From assembly GCA_963590405.1 (NCBI GenBank), contig CAVAPE010000001.1, positions 40,509-104,508 of the forward strand: 64,000 bases of DNA, read 5' to 3'. Position numbers and translations under genes: made by a program. This document shows positions 31,761 through 39,770 of the stretch, in pieces. Position 1 is the first letter of the stretch. Each line of letters opens with the position of its first letter. Under the pieces are notes generated by a model. It ran no database searches. It was not told the DNA's origin and saw only the letters and a program-made list of their open reading frames with translations. The DNA comes from Limisoma sp963590405. GTDB lineage: Bacteria > Bacteroidota > Bacteroidia > Bacteroidales > Muribaculaceae.

Positions 31761-34700
31761 ATGAAGAAACAAATTCTACTCTTTTGTTTTTTATTCTTTG
31801 CAGCGATAGGCTTTGCAGAGAATGTAAACATTACGGGAGTCGTTACTTCGAGCGAGGACGGCGAGCCGCTTATCGGCGCATCGGTCCAAGTGAAGGGTAA
31901 CGCCACGCTCGGCGTAGCAACCGACTTCGATGGTCGCTATACCATTTCGGTTCCAGCCGGCTCAACTCTCCAGTATTCATTTGTAGGTTGCACGACTCAG
32001 GAAAGAAAAGTTTCGCAGTCGGGCAACGTCAACATTGTCCTTGCGAGCGACTCACACATGCTCAACGAGGTTGTTGCCATCGGTTACGGTGTAATGAAGA
32101 AAAGCGACCTTACTGGTTCGGTAACAACAGTGTCGTCCGACAAGTTGACAAAAACACCGGCATCAAACCTTGCCAACGCCCTCCAGGGTCAGGCAGCCGG
32201 CGTGACAATCAACAATAATAGCGGTCAGCCTGGTGCTGCACCTGAGGTACGCATCCGCGGTGTCGGCACCGTCAATGGCGCGTCACCTATATATGTAGTC
32301 GACGGCATCATCGTTGACGACATCTCGTTCCTCAGTCCTAACGACATCGAGTCGACCGAAATCCTCAAGGATGCATCAGCAACAGCCATCTACGGTTCGC
32401 GTGGTGCCAACGGTGTCATCATCGTAACCACAAGAAGTGGCGCAAAGGACGAGAAGACCCGCGTAACCCTCGACGCATACGTGGGTGTACAGAAACGCTG
32501 GCGCAAACTCGACGTGATGAACGCAAAAGAATTTGCCGACACACGTATCGCCATCAATGGTACAGGTTCTGAGAAGAAATACTATGCAACCAACGGCTTC
32601 AACAAATGGCTGTCGGCATTCTGCCTCGGTACATCTAAATACTATCCAACAGTCTACGATGCAGAGAAAAACCCAACTGGTTTCGACTACTCTGCAGTTG
32701 ATACTGACTGGCAGGACGAAGTGTTCCAGAACGCATTGATCCAAAACTACCACCTCGCCATCGACGGCGGTAGCAAGAAGACCACCTACTCGCTCAGCGG
32801 TAGTTGGTACTCACAAGAAGGTACAATCATCGGTTCAAAATATCAGCGTTTCACCGTTCGCCTCAACACATCGCACGAGGTGAAGAAATGGTTGAAAGTG
32901 GGCGAGAACGTATCGTTCATGGCTTCAACAGCGCGCAACGCGATGAACAACTCCGAGAGCGCTGGCGCATCAGTGCTTTCAGCAGCCCTCGCAATGGCAC
33001 CTTGGGACCCTGTTCGCTACCCGGCTGGCTCGGTTAACCGTCAGGGCACCGACATCAGCGGCAACATCGCTGCAGGTTCTAACTTCAAGAACGTGACCAA
33101 CCCTATCTCAATGGTAGAGATGAGCCACCCGAAGGATCGCTACGAGCGCTTCGTAGGTAATGTGTTTGCAGAAATCAACCCAATCGAGGGTCTTACTTTC
33201 CGCTCAACCTACAGTTTCGACTACAACATTGCAACAAGCAAACTGTTCAAGGAAAAATACGAATGGTCATCTTATGATAAGTCTGACAAGAACTTCCTCA
33301 GTTCAAGCATCGGTCGCTACTACAACTGGACAGTCGACAACATCCTCACCTACGCCCGCACAATCGGCAAGCACGATTTCTCGGCAATGGTAGGTCAGAC
33401 TGTTGAGGAATACAACTACTACAGCATCGGCAGTTCAGGTGCCTCTATCCTCAACCCAGTTGAGAAGAACTGGTATCTGTCGCAGGTAACCGACGACTTC
33501 GGTCGTCCATCTGACTCGATTTCGCGTAACCGTCGCGTGTCGATGCTCGGACGTCTGCACTACAGTTACGACAACCGCTACCTCATCACCTTCAACTTCC
33601 GCGCCGACGGTTCAAGCAAGTTCCCTGACAAGCCTTGGGGCTACTTCCCATCAACTGCATTGGCATGGAAACTCAGCGAGGAAAGTTTCATGAAGGACTT
33701 CCACAACCTCGACCTCTTGAAAATCCGTGCAGGATGGGGACGCGTGGGTAACGACAACATCAGCAACGATGCGTTCACCCTTACAATGTTCAACCAGGGT
33801 CCTACATTCGTAGACTACGTATTGGGTAAAGACCAGCAACTCGCCAACGGCGCAACAGTGCTTACTTGGGTCAACAACGGCGGTCACTGGGAAAATACAG
33901 AGCAATGGAGTGCAGGTGTTGACTTCGGCTTGTGGAGAAACAAACTCACTGGTTCTGTCGACTTCTTCCTCCGCAACACCAAGGATATGCTTATGGACGT
34001 AACCGCTCCTGCACATGTGGGTAACCGCTACGCAGCAAAGAGCAACGTGGGCACCGTCCGCAACCGCGGTATTGAAATCACCCTTGAGCACCGCAACCAG
34101 ATTGGCGACTTCGGTTACTCTATCGGCGGTAACGTTTCGTTTATCGACAACGAACTCACGGGTCTTAACGGCGGTTCTACAATCTATAGCGGCTACAGCA
34201 ACGTAATGGTTGTTGACCAGGGCTATCCATTGTACTACTTCTGGGGCTACCAGTATGAAGGCATCTACAAGACCGACGAGGAAGTGCTCAGTTACCTCAC
34301 TGGCTACGACAAACTCACCACTCCGTTCCACGCTGGCGATGCAAAATACAAAGACGTGAACGGCGACGGCAAGATTGACGACAACGACCGTACGAAACTC
34401 GGTTCTTCAATTCCTTGGCTCAACTATGGTTTGAACATCGGTGCAAACTGGAAGAACTTCGACTTGCAACTCTTCTTCCAAGGCGTTGCAGGCAACAAGA
34501 TCTACAACCAACTCCGTCACCGTCTCGAAGGCACAGGTACTAACTCAGTGCTCAGCCCAGTCATGGTTAACGCATGGATGCAGCACACCGACGAGGCTAC
34601 TGGCGACAAATACTACGACGGAACAATTCCTAACCCAAAGAACTCGGTCAACTACTACGTGTCTGACCGCTTCCTTGAGAACGGTTCTTACTTCCGCTTG

Positions 34701-34904
34701 AAGAATATGCAGATCGGCTACACCATCCCGACCAACGCAATCCGCAAAATCGGTCTTGAAAGTTGCCGCGTATATCTCCAGGGCAGCAACCTGTTTACCG
34801 CAACCAAATACACCGGCTACGACCCAGAAGTGGGTGGCGGCATCGACTACGGTAACTATCCGCAAGCCCGTTCGTTTATCTTCGGTGCAAGCATTTCTTT
34901 CTAA
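31761..34904 (+). CDS. SusC/RagA-family TonB-linked outer membrane transporter
   Basis: TonB-dependent oligosaccharide importer of 1047 residues. Signal peptide MKKQILLFCFLFFAAIGFA; carboxypeptidase-like domain (about 22-105, ITGVVTSSEDGEPLIGASVQV); plug domain with SusC signatures IYVVDGIIVDD and SATAIYGSRGANGVIIVTTR (about 175-232); then the barrel, ending FIFGASISF. Next to susD and beta-1,3-glucan-type enzymes, it should import glucan oligosaccharides. Codons look strongly biased, as expected for a highly expressed surface protein. Confidence 0.96.
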   Translation: MKKQILLFCFLFFAAIGFAENVNITGVVTSSEDGEPLIGASVQVKGNATLGVATDFDGRYTISVPAGSTLQYSFVGCTTQERKVSQSGNVNIVLASDSHMLNEVVAIGYGVMKKSDLTGSVTTVSSDKLTKTPASNLANALQGQAAGVTINNNSGQPGAAPEVRIRGVGTVNGASPIYVVDGIIVDDISFLSPNDIESTEILKDASATAIYGSRGANGVIIVTTRSGAKDEKTRVTLDAYVGVQKRWRKLDVMNAKEFADTRIAINGTGSEKKYYATNGFNKWLSAFCLGTSKYYPTVYDAEKNPTGFDYSAVDTDWQDEVFQNALIQNYHLAIDGGSKKTTYSLSGSWYSQEGTIIGSKYQRFTVRLNTSHEVKKWLKVGENVSFMASTARNAMNNSESAGASVLSAALAMAPWDPVRYPAGSVNRQGTDISGNIAAGSNFKNVTNPISMVEMSHPKDRYERFVGNVFAEINPIEGLTFRSTYSFDYNIATSKLFKEKYEWSSYDKSDKNFLSSSIGRYYNWTVDNILTYARTIGKHDFSAMVGQTVEEYNYYSIGSSGASILNPVEKNWYLSQVTDDFGRPSDSISRNRRVSMLGRLHYSYDNRYLITFNFRADGSSKFPDKPWGYFPSTALAWKLSEESFMKDFHNLDLLKIRAGWGRVGNDNISNDAFTLTMFNQGPTFVDYVLGKDQQLANGATVLTWVNNGGHWENTEQWSAGVDFGLWRNKLTGSVDFFLRNTKDMLMDVTAPAHVGNRYAAKSNVGTVRNRGIEITLEHRNQIGDFGYSIGGNVSFIDNELTGLNGGSTIYSGYSNVMVVDQGYPLYYFWGYQYEGIYKTDEEVLSYLTGYDKLTTPFHAGDAKYKDVNGDGKIDDNDRTKLGSSIPWLNYGLNIGANWKNFDLQLFFQGVAGNKIYNQLRHRLEGTGTNSVLSPVMVNAWMQHTDEATGDKYYDGTIPNPKNSVNYYVSDRFLENGSYFRLKNMQIGYTIPTNAIRKIGLESCRVYLQGSNLFTATKYTGYDPEVGGGIDYGNYPQARSFIFGASISF

Positions 34905-34915
34905 CTTAAAGTCAA

Positions 34916-36505
34916 ATGAAAACTACAATGAAAGCAAACAACATATTGAAAGTAGTCGGTTGCGCAACGCTTCTGCTCTCTGCCACTTCGTGCAACGATT
35001 GGCTTAAAGAGGAAACGCCTGGCAAGACAACCTTCGACGACTTCTTCATCTCTGGCGAAACTGCCATCCAGTCGGTCAATGCAGCCTACACGCCATTGGC
35101 TTGGGAATACAACTCTACCTACTTCTCAGAATGGTTTATCGGCGACATCGCTTCCGACGACGCTCTGAAAGGTGGTCAGAACACAACCGATATGGCTGAC
35201 GCCTACGATATTGAGAACTTCAAGACCAACGCCAACAACACCCTGCTCCGCGACTTCTACCGCGCGCAGTACCAAGGCATCCAGCGTTGCAACCTTGCCC
35301 TTCAGGAGGTTGCCAAGGTCGACCCAGACGAAACAATGACGGAATCGCGCAAGAACTGCCTTCTCGGCGAGGCTTACTACATGCGTGCCTACTACTATTT
35401 CCGCCTTGTGCGCATCTACGGCGGTGTGCCTTACGTTGATAAGGTGATTGAAAACAGCGACAACTGGAAACAGCCACGCGCTACTGCAGAAGAGATCTAC
35501 AACCACATCATTGACGACCTCAAGTTGGCTGAAGGCTTGCTCTGGAACAAGAGCCAGTATGCCGATGCCGACCTCGGCCGTGCTACCAAGGGCGCCGCTC
35601 AGGCAATGCTCTTGAAGACTTACCTCTACATGCACGACTACGAAAACGCATACACTTGGGGTAAGAAATTCTTCGAGGACCAGAAGAGCGAATACAGCCT
35701 CTGCCCGAACTATTCCGACAACTTCACCCTCGCTGGCGAAAACGGTCCGGAATCAGTGTTTGAAATCCAGTATATGGCAGACCCAACTTCCGACTACGGC
35801 GAAGGCTTCGGCTTCACCCGCGGTACATTCACCACAATCCTTACCCGTAGCCGCGCAAGTTCGCTCGGCAGCAACGCAGGTTGGGGCTTCAACCACCCTA
35901 CAAAGGACCTTTACAACGAGTTTGAGGAAGGCGACCTCCGCCGCGAGGCTACCATCAGCCAGCCAGCCGACGACGAGATTGCGGCCAACACCGACTTGAC
36001 CTACCTCGGAAGTTACTATAACAACAACAAGACTTCGTTCTACGAAAACGGCGTCTATGTGGCACTCGACCACGCTACTCGCGGACCGCTCAACTACCGC
36101 CTCATCCGTCTCTCCGATGTGATGTTGATGTATGCTGAGGCAGCCCTCGAGAGCGGCAAGGACCTCAACGTGGCAAAGCAGATGCTCAACACTGTCCGCG
36201 CTCGCGTCAACATGCCGGCATTCCCTGGCTACCTTGGCTACAGCGACAACACTGACGACCTCCGCAAGGCCATCCGCCACGAGCGTCGCGTAGAGTTGGC
36301 TATGGAAGGTCACCGCTGGTTCGACCTCTGCCGTTGGGGCATCGCCTACGAGGTGATGGACAAGGACAACGGTTCCTATGGCAAGAACGAGTGTGAAGAG
36401 GCTCGCAACGAGATGGCTTCGTTCGTCAAGGGCAAGCACGAACTCTTCCCAATTCCTGCTGAGGAAATCAACCTCAACCCGATGGACCAGAACTACGGTT
36501 ACTAA
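34916..36505 (+). CDS. SusD/RagB-family surface glycan-binding lipoprotein
   Basis: Outer-membrane lipoprotein of 529 residues that forms the lid on SusC. The N-terminus ends in a lipobox (LLLSATSC, C26); an ATG at 34928 is an alternative start. Typical RagB/SusD features are the TPR-like helices with RCNLALQEV, LLGEAYYMRAYYYFRLVRIYGGVPYV (about 142-167) and the C-terminal RHERRVELAMEGHRWFDLCRW (about 453-473). It follows susC by 11 bp in the same operon. Confidence 0.95.
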   Translation: MKTTMKANNILKVVGCATLLLSATSCNDWLKEETPGKTTFDDFFISGETAIQSVNAAYTPLAWEYNSTYFSEWFIGDIASDDALKGGQNTTDMADAYDIENFKTNANNTLLRDFYRAQYQGIQRCNLALQEVAKVDPDETMTESRKNCLLGEAYYMRAYYYFRLVRIYGGVPYVDKVIENSDNWKQPRATAEEIYNHIIDDLKLAEGLLWNKSQYADADLGRATKGAAQAMLLKTYLYMHDYENAYTWGKKFFEDQKSEYSLCPNYSDNFTLAGENGPESVFEIQYMADPTSDYGEGFGFTRGTFTTILTRSRASSLGSNAGWGFNHPTKDLYNEFEEGDLRREATISQPADDEIAANTDLTYLGSYYNNNKTSFYENGVYVALDHATRGPLNYRLIRLSDVMLMYAEAALESGKDLNVAKQMLNTVRARVNMPAFPGYLGYSDNTDDLRKAIRHERRVELAMEGHRWFDLCRWGIAYEVMDKDNGSYGKNECEEARNEMASFVKGKHELFPIPAEEINLNPMDQNYGY

Positions 36506-36519
36506 CAGAAAACAAAATC

Positions 36520-36550
36520 AGGAAGGCGGGCGCAACCCGTCCGCCCTCCT
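36520..36550 (+). terminator. Hairpin between susD and downstream PUL genes
   Basis: The stem AGG-GGCGG/CCGCC-CCT is mid-operon and lacks a T-run. It probably attenuates or stabilises transcripts rather than fully terminating. Confidence 0.5.
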
Positions 36551-36596
36551 AAAATTTATAACAAACTTTTTTTCAATTACTTAAAAATTCATTATT

Positions 36597-37523
36597 ATGA
36601 AAAATTTGACACTTTTGGCTGCTATGGCAGTTTGTGGCGTTGGCTTGGCTAATGCACAGTATTCAGTTGACCCTACTTTGGTTAAGCAAAAAGATGCAAA
36701 GTACGACGTTGTTCTCCTCGACGAGGCTTCAATCTCTACTCTTAAAGCAGAAGGCGCTACAGTTCAAGACATCCGCGCTGACGACACTAATGTATTCCTT
36801 TATGTATGGAATGAAACATTTACTGGTGGCGACGGCTCTTACCCAGGCGTTGACGCACAAATGGACGGCTACACTTCATTGACAGTTACAAGCGTGGGTT
36901 GGTCAGGTGCAGGTTTTAACTTGGCTAACAAGGCTGGTGACTTCTCTCACTTCACTGACGAAACTCACTTCCACTTTGCTGTACGCACTGAGACTTCTTT
37001 GAATAGCGCTGCAATCATCGTGTGCGACGTTTTCGATGAGAACAACACAGACAACAAATGGTCTCCTGCAAAGGTTTCTGTAGGTGAGTCTGCATTTGTC
37101 GACAACGGTACTACTTATCCATTGATTGGCGCTCTTGACGCTGAAGGCGACTGGGCTGGTTTCGACATCACATTTGGTCAGATGAAGAAATTGTTCCCTT
37201 CATTCTCTTACACTCCGCAATCAGTTAAGGGTAACGTGGTTTCATTCCTCGCTGGTGGCACAACTGGTCAGAACATCTGCTTGGACGCAATGTACTTCTA
37301 CACTCCAAGCGACGGCGCAGTTGAAGGTATCACTGCAGACGCTGACATCGTTGTTACCAACAAGACTATCAACGCATCTGGCGCAAACGAAATCGCTCTC
37401 TACAACCTCGCAGGTCAATTGGTTAAGAAGGCTAACTCTTCTGCAATGGGCATCGAGAACGTTGCTAAGGGTGTTTACGTAGTGAAAGCAGGTAACGCTG
37501 TGAAGAAAGTCGTTTTGAAATAA
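36597..37523 (+). CDS. Putative T9SS-exported glycan-binding protein of the PUL
   Basis: Not a recognised named family. The 308-residue protein has a cleavable signal peptide (GVGLANA-Q, about 20) without a lipobox. A beta-rich region (about 55-240) contains GGDGSYPGVDAQMDGYTS and ends VSFLAGGTTGQNICLDAMYFY, reminiscent of carbohydrate-binding jelly rolls. The last 65 residues (ASGANEIALYNLAGQLVKKA to GVYVVKAGNAVKKVVLK) form a type-A T9SS C-terminal sorting domain. Its position after susD is where surface glycan-binding proteins usually sit, though those are normally lipoproteins. A role in holding beta-glucan at the surface is inferred. Confidence 0.7.
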   Translation: MKNLTLLAAMAVCGVGLANAQYSVDPTLVKQKDAKYDVVLLDEASISTLKAEGATVQDIRADDTNVFLYVWNETFTGGDGSYPGVDAQMDGYTSLTVTSVGWSGAGFNLANKAGDFSHFTDETHFHFAVRTETSLNSAAIIVCDVFDENNTDNKWSPAKVSVGESAFVDNGTTYPLIGALDAEGDWAGFDITFGQMKKLFPSFSYTPQSVKGNVVSFLAGGTTGQNICLDAMYFYTPSDGAVEGITADADIVVTNKTINASGANEIALYNLAGQLVKKANSSAMGIENVAKGVYVVKAGNAVKKVVLK

Positions 37524-37547
37524 TATTGTTTCAACATCAATCTCTAC

Positions 37548-37582
37548 GATAGCGGACGGACTTTCCTCCGCCCGCTATCTTT
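37548..37582 (+). terminator. Terminator-like hairpin inside the PUL
   Basis: GATAGCGG/CCGCTATC stem with an inner GGA/TCC pairing (37548-37579), followed by TTT. Likely leaky, separating highly expressed binding genes from enzyme genes. Confidence 0.65.
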
Positions 37583-37590
37583 CCAAAAGA

Positions 37591-37645
37591 CCGGCACCCA
37601 GATGCGTGCCGGCAGCCATACAGACCACCGCTTCTGCGACAGCGG
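37591..37645 (+). other. Two further hairpins in the leader of the first GH16 gene
   Basis: CCGGCAC/GTGCCGG (37591-37612) and CCGCT/AGCGG (37628-37645). Neither has a T-run. They lie in the 165-bp gap before the GH16 gene and may affect mRNA processing or stability. Confidence 0.45.
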
Positions 37646-37688
37646 CTACCCCAACAAATTGATGTAGAACAATCCTAAAAACATAACG

Positions 37689-38870
37689 ATGAATATCAGC
37701 AGAAATCTACTCTTCATTGCAACTGCAGCCTGCGCTGCGCTCCCTTCGGTTGCCAAGGACCCACAAGTCGGCACTGGCGAAACCAACGGCTATCACCTTG
37801 TTTGGCAGGACCTCTTCGACTCCGACGAACTTCGTCCTGACCGCTGGAACATAGAAGTGAACGGCAGTGGCGGCGGCAACAACGAATTGCAATACTACAC
37901 CGACCGCGAGAAAAACGTGCATATAGGCGACGACGGCAACGGCAACAGTTGCCTCGTCATCACCGCCTGCCGCGAAGTCTACAACGGCAAGCAATTCACC
38001 TCTGGACGCATCACCTCAAAAAACAAGGTAGCCTTCAAGCACGGCAAGGTTGAGGCTGCCATCCTCCTCCCGTCAACAGCCAACGGCCTTTGGCCAGCAT
38101 TCTGGATGATGGGCAACGACTACGACACCGTGGGCTGGCCTAAGTGCGGCGAAACCGACATCGTGGAGTTCGGCAACGTGACTGGCATCAACGCTGGCAC
38201 CCAGGATCGCTATTTCAATGGCGCATGCCACTGGGGACAGTCGTGGAACAACCACCCGAACTACGCCCGTGCCGTGACCTACAACTACAGCCTCCAGGAC
38301 GGACAGTACCACATCTTCACCTGCATCTGGGACGAGAACCGCGTGGCAATGTATGTGGACCTCGACAAATACCCCAACGCATCGCCCTACTATGAGATGA
38401 CAATCCCTACCACTGACAACACCAACGACCCAGGATATTATTTCCACAAGGAGAATTTCATCCTCTTCAACATGGCTGTGGGCGGCAACTTCCCTTCAAT
38501 CTTCGACGCTAATGGCATCACGGCTCTCAACGCTGCCAACGGCAACCAAGCCAGCATGTATGTAAACTATGTGAAGGTCTATCAGAAAGGCAACGGCGCT
38601 GACGAGTCGCTCACCACACTCGCCGACGGCGATCCGCAACCAGGCGAGGATGCAGTGGCTGAAATCGCTGCCAGCGACCTCCTCTCGTTTGACGGCAACA
38701 CCGTAACTACCGACGCTGAGGCATCAATCGCCCTCTACAACCTTGGCGGCGCACTCGTGCGCACTGCCACTGGCACAACGATGAGCGTAGCCGACCTCGA
38801 TGGCGGTGTCTACATCGTTAAGGCATCGGCTGGCAACCGTCAGGCAACGAAGAAAATCGTAATTCGATAA
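37689..38870 (+). CDS. GH16 beta-glucanase with T9SS C-terminal domain
   Basis: Endo-beta-glucanase (laminarinase/lichenase type) of 393 residues. Signal peptide (about 1-22, AALPSVA); GH16 catalytic domain (about 35-305) with substrate-site sequences NELQYYTDRE and LWPAFWMMG; and the active-site motif CGETDIVEFG, in which E155 is the predicted nucleophile, D157 the assisting residue and E160 the acid/base. A linker and a T9SS-type sorting domain (about 320-393, ASIALYNLGGALVRTA, GGVYIVKA, KKIVIR) follow. The enzyme should be released or surface-bound through T9SS and cut beta-1,3-linked glucan outside the cell. It is 5 bp upstream of a second GH16. Confidence 0.9.
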   Translation: MNISRNLLFIATAACAALPSVAKDPQVGTGETNGYHLVWQDLFDSDELRPDRWNIEVNGSGGGNNELQYYTDREKNVHIGDDGNGNSCLVITACREVYNGKQFTSGRITSKNKVAFKHGKVEAAILLPSTANGLWPAFWMMGNDYDTVGWPKCGETDIVEFGNVTGINAGTQDRYFNGACHWGQSWNNHPNYARAVTYNYSLQDGQYHIFTCIWDENRVAMYVDLDKYPNASPYYEMTIPTTDNTNDPGYYFHKENFILFNMAVGGNFPSIFDANGITALNAANGNQASMYVNYVKVYQKGNGADESLTTLADGDPQPGEDAVAEIAASDLLSFDGNTVTTDAEASIALYNLGGALVRTATGTTMSVADLDGGVYIVKASAGNRQATKKIVIR

Positions 38871-38875
38871 CCGCA

Positions 38876-39751
38876 ATGGCAAATTCATTCAAGAACATAT
38901 TGATTGCCGCTCTTGTCGGCGCAGCAACGATGCAAGCCGTCGCTGCGCCGTCGAAGAAAGGCTACGACCTCGTTTGGGAAGACCATTTCGAGGGCGTGGA
39001 ACTCAACCGCGCCTATTGGAACGTTGAGGTCAACGGCACGGGATGCGGCAACCACGAATTGCAGTACTACATCGACAATCCGCAGAATGTGGCTGTGCGC
39101 AACGGCAACCTCGTGCTCACTGCACGCCGCGCTGACTACGACGGGCATGCCTTCACCTCCGGGCGCATCAACACCCAGGGCAAGGTGGCATTCTCCTACG
39201 GCATTATCGAGGCGCGTATCCTTCTGCCTGAGACCACCGACGGACTTTGGCCGGCATTTTGGATGATGGGCAACGACATCAAGGAGAACGGTTGGCCGAA
39301 ATGTGGCGAAACCGACATCCTTGAGATGGGGCACGCCGATGGCATCGCTGCAGGCACGCAGTCGCGCCTCTTCAATGGCGCTATGCACTGGGGTGAGGCA
39401 CCGCAATATCACTGCCAGCAGGTTGCCCCGAAAACAAGCGAGAAGAGTCTGCAGGACGGCAAGTACCACATCTTCACCGTGCTCTGGACACCCGACAAAA
39501 TCGAGATGTATGTGGACAATCAGAAAGAGCCTTACATGCGTGCATTGATAGGCGAAAGCAGCGATAAGCACTCCTACTTCAACAAGGACAACTACATCCT
39601 GTTTAACCTCGCTGTGGGCGGCGACTTCCCGGGCATCCACAATCCCGACGGCGTAACTGCACTCAGCGGCGACGGCGCTTCAGCGGAGATGCTTGTAGAC
39701 TATGTGAAAGTCTACCAACCAAAGAACAACGTGACACTAAAACTAAAATAA
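38876..39751 (+). CDS. GH16 beta-glucanase without sorting domain
   Basis: Second GH16 enzyme, 291 residues, closely similar to the preceding one through the catalytic domain (NVEVNGTGCGNHELQYYID, LWPAFWMMGND, CGETDILEMG with E145, D147 and E150). Signal peptide (about 1-24, MQAVAA); no lipobox and no C-terminal T9SS domain, the protein ending right after the catalytic fold (VDYVKVYQPKNN). A periplasmic location is therefore likely, acting on imported oligosaccharides. The tandem pair looks like a duplication followed by gain or loss of the sorting domain. Confidence 0.9.
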   Translation: MANSFKNILIAALVGAATMQAVAAPSKKGYDLVWEDHFEGVELNRAYWNVEVNGTGCGNHELQYYIDNPQNVAVRNGNLVLTARRADYDGHAFTSGRINTQGKVAFSYGIIEARILLPETTDGLWPAFWMMGNDIKENGWPKCGETDILEMGHADGIAAGTQSRLFNGAMHWGEAPQYHCQQVAPKTSEKSLQDGKYHIFTVLWTPDKIEMYVDNQKEPYMRALIGESSDKHSYFNKDNYILFNLAVGGDFPGIHNPDGVTALSGDGASAEMLVDYVKVYQPKNNVTLKLK

Positions 39752-39770
39752 CTCCAAAACTATCTACCTT

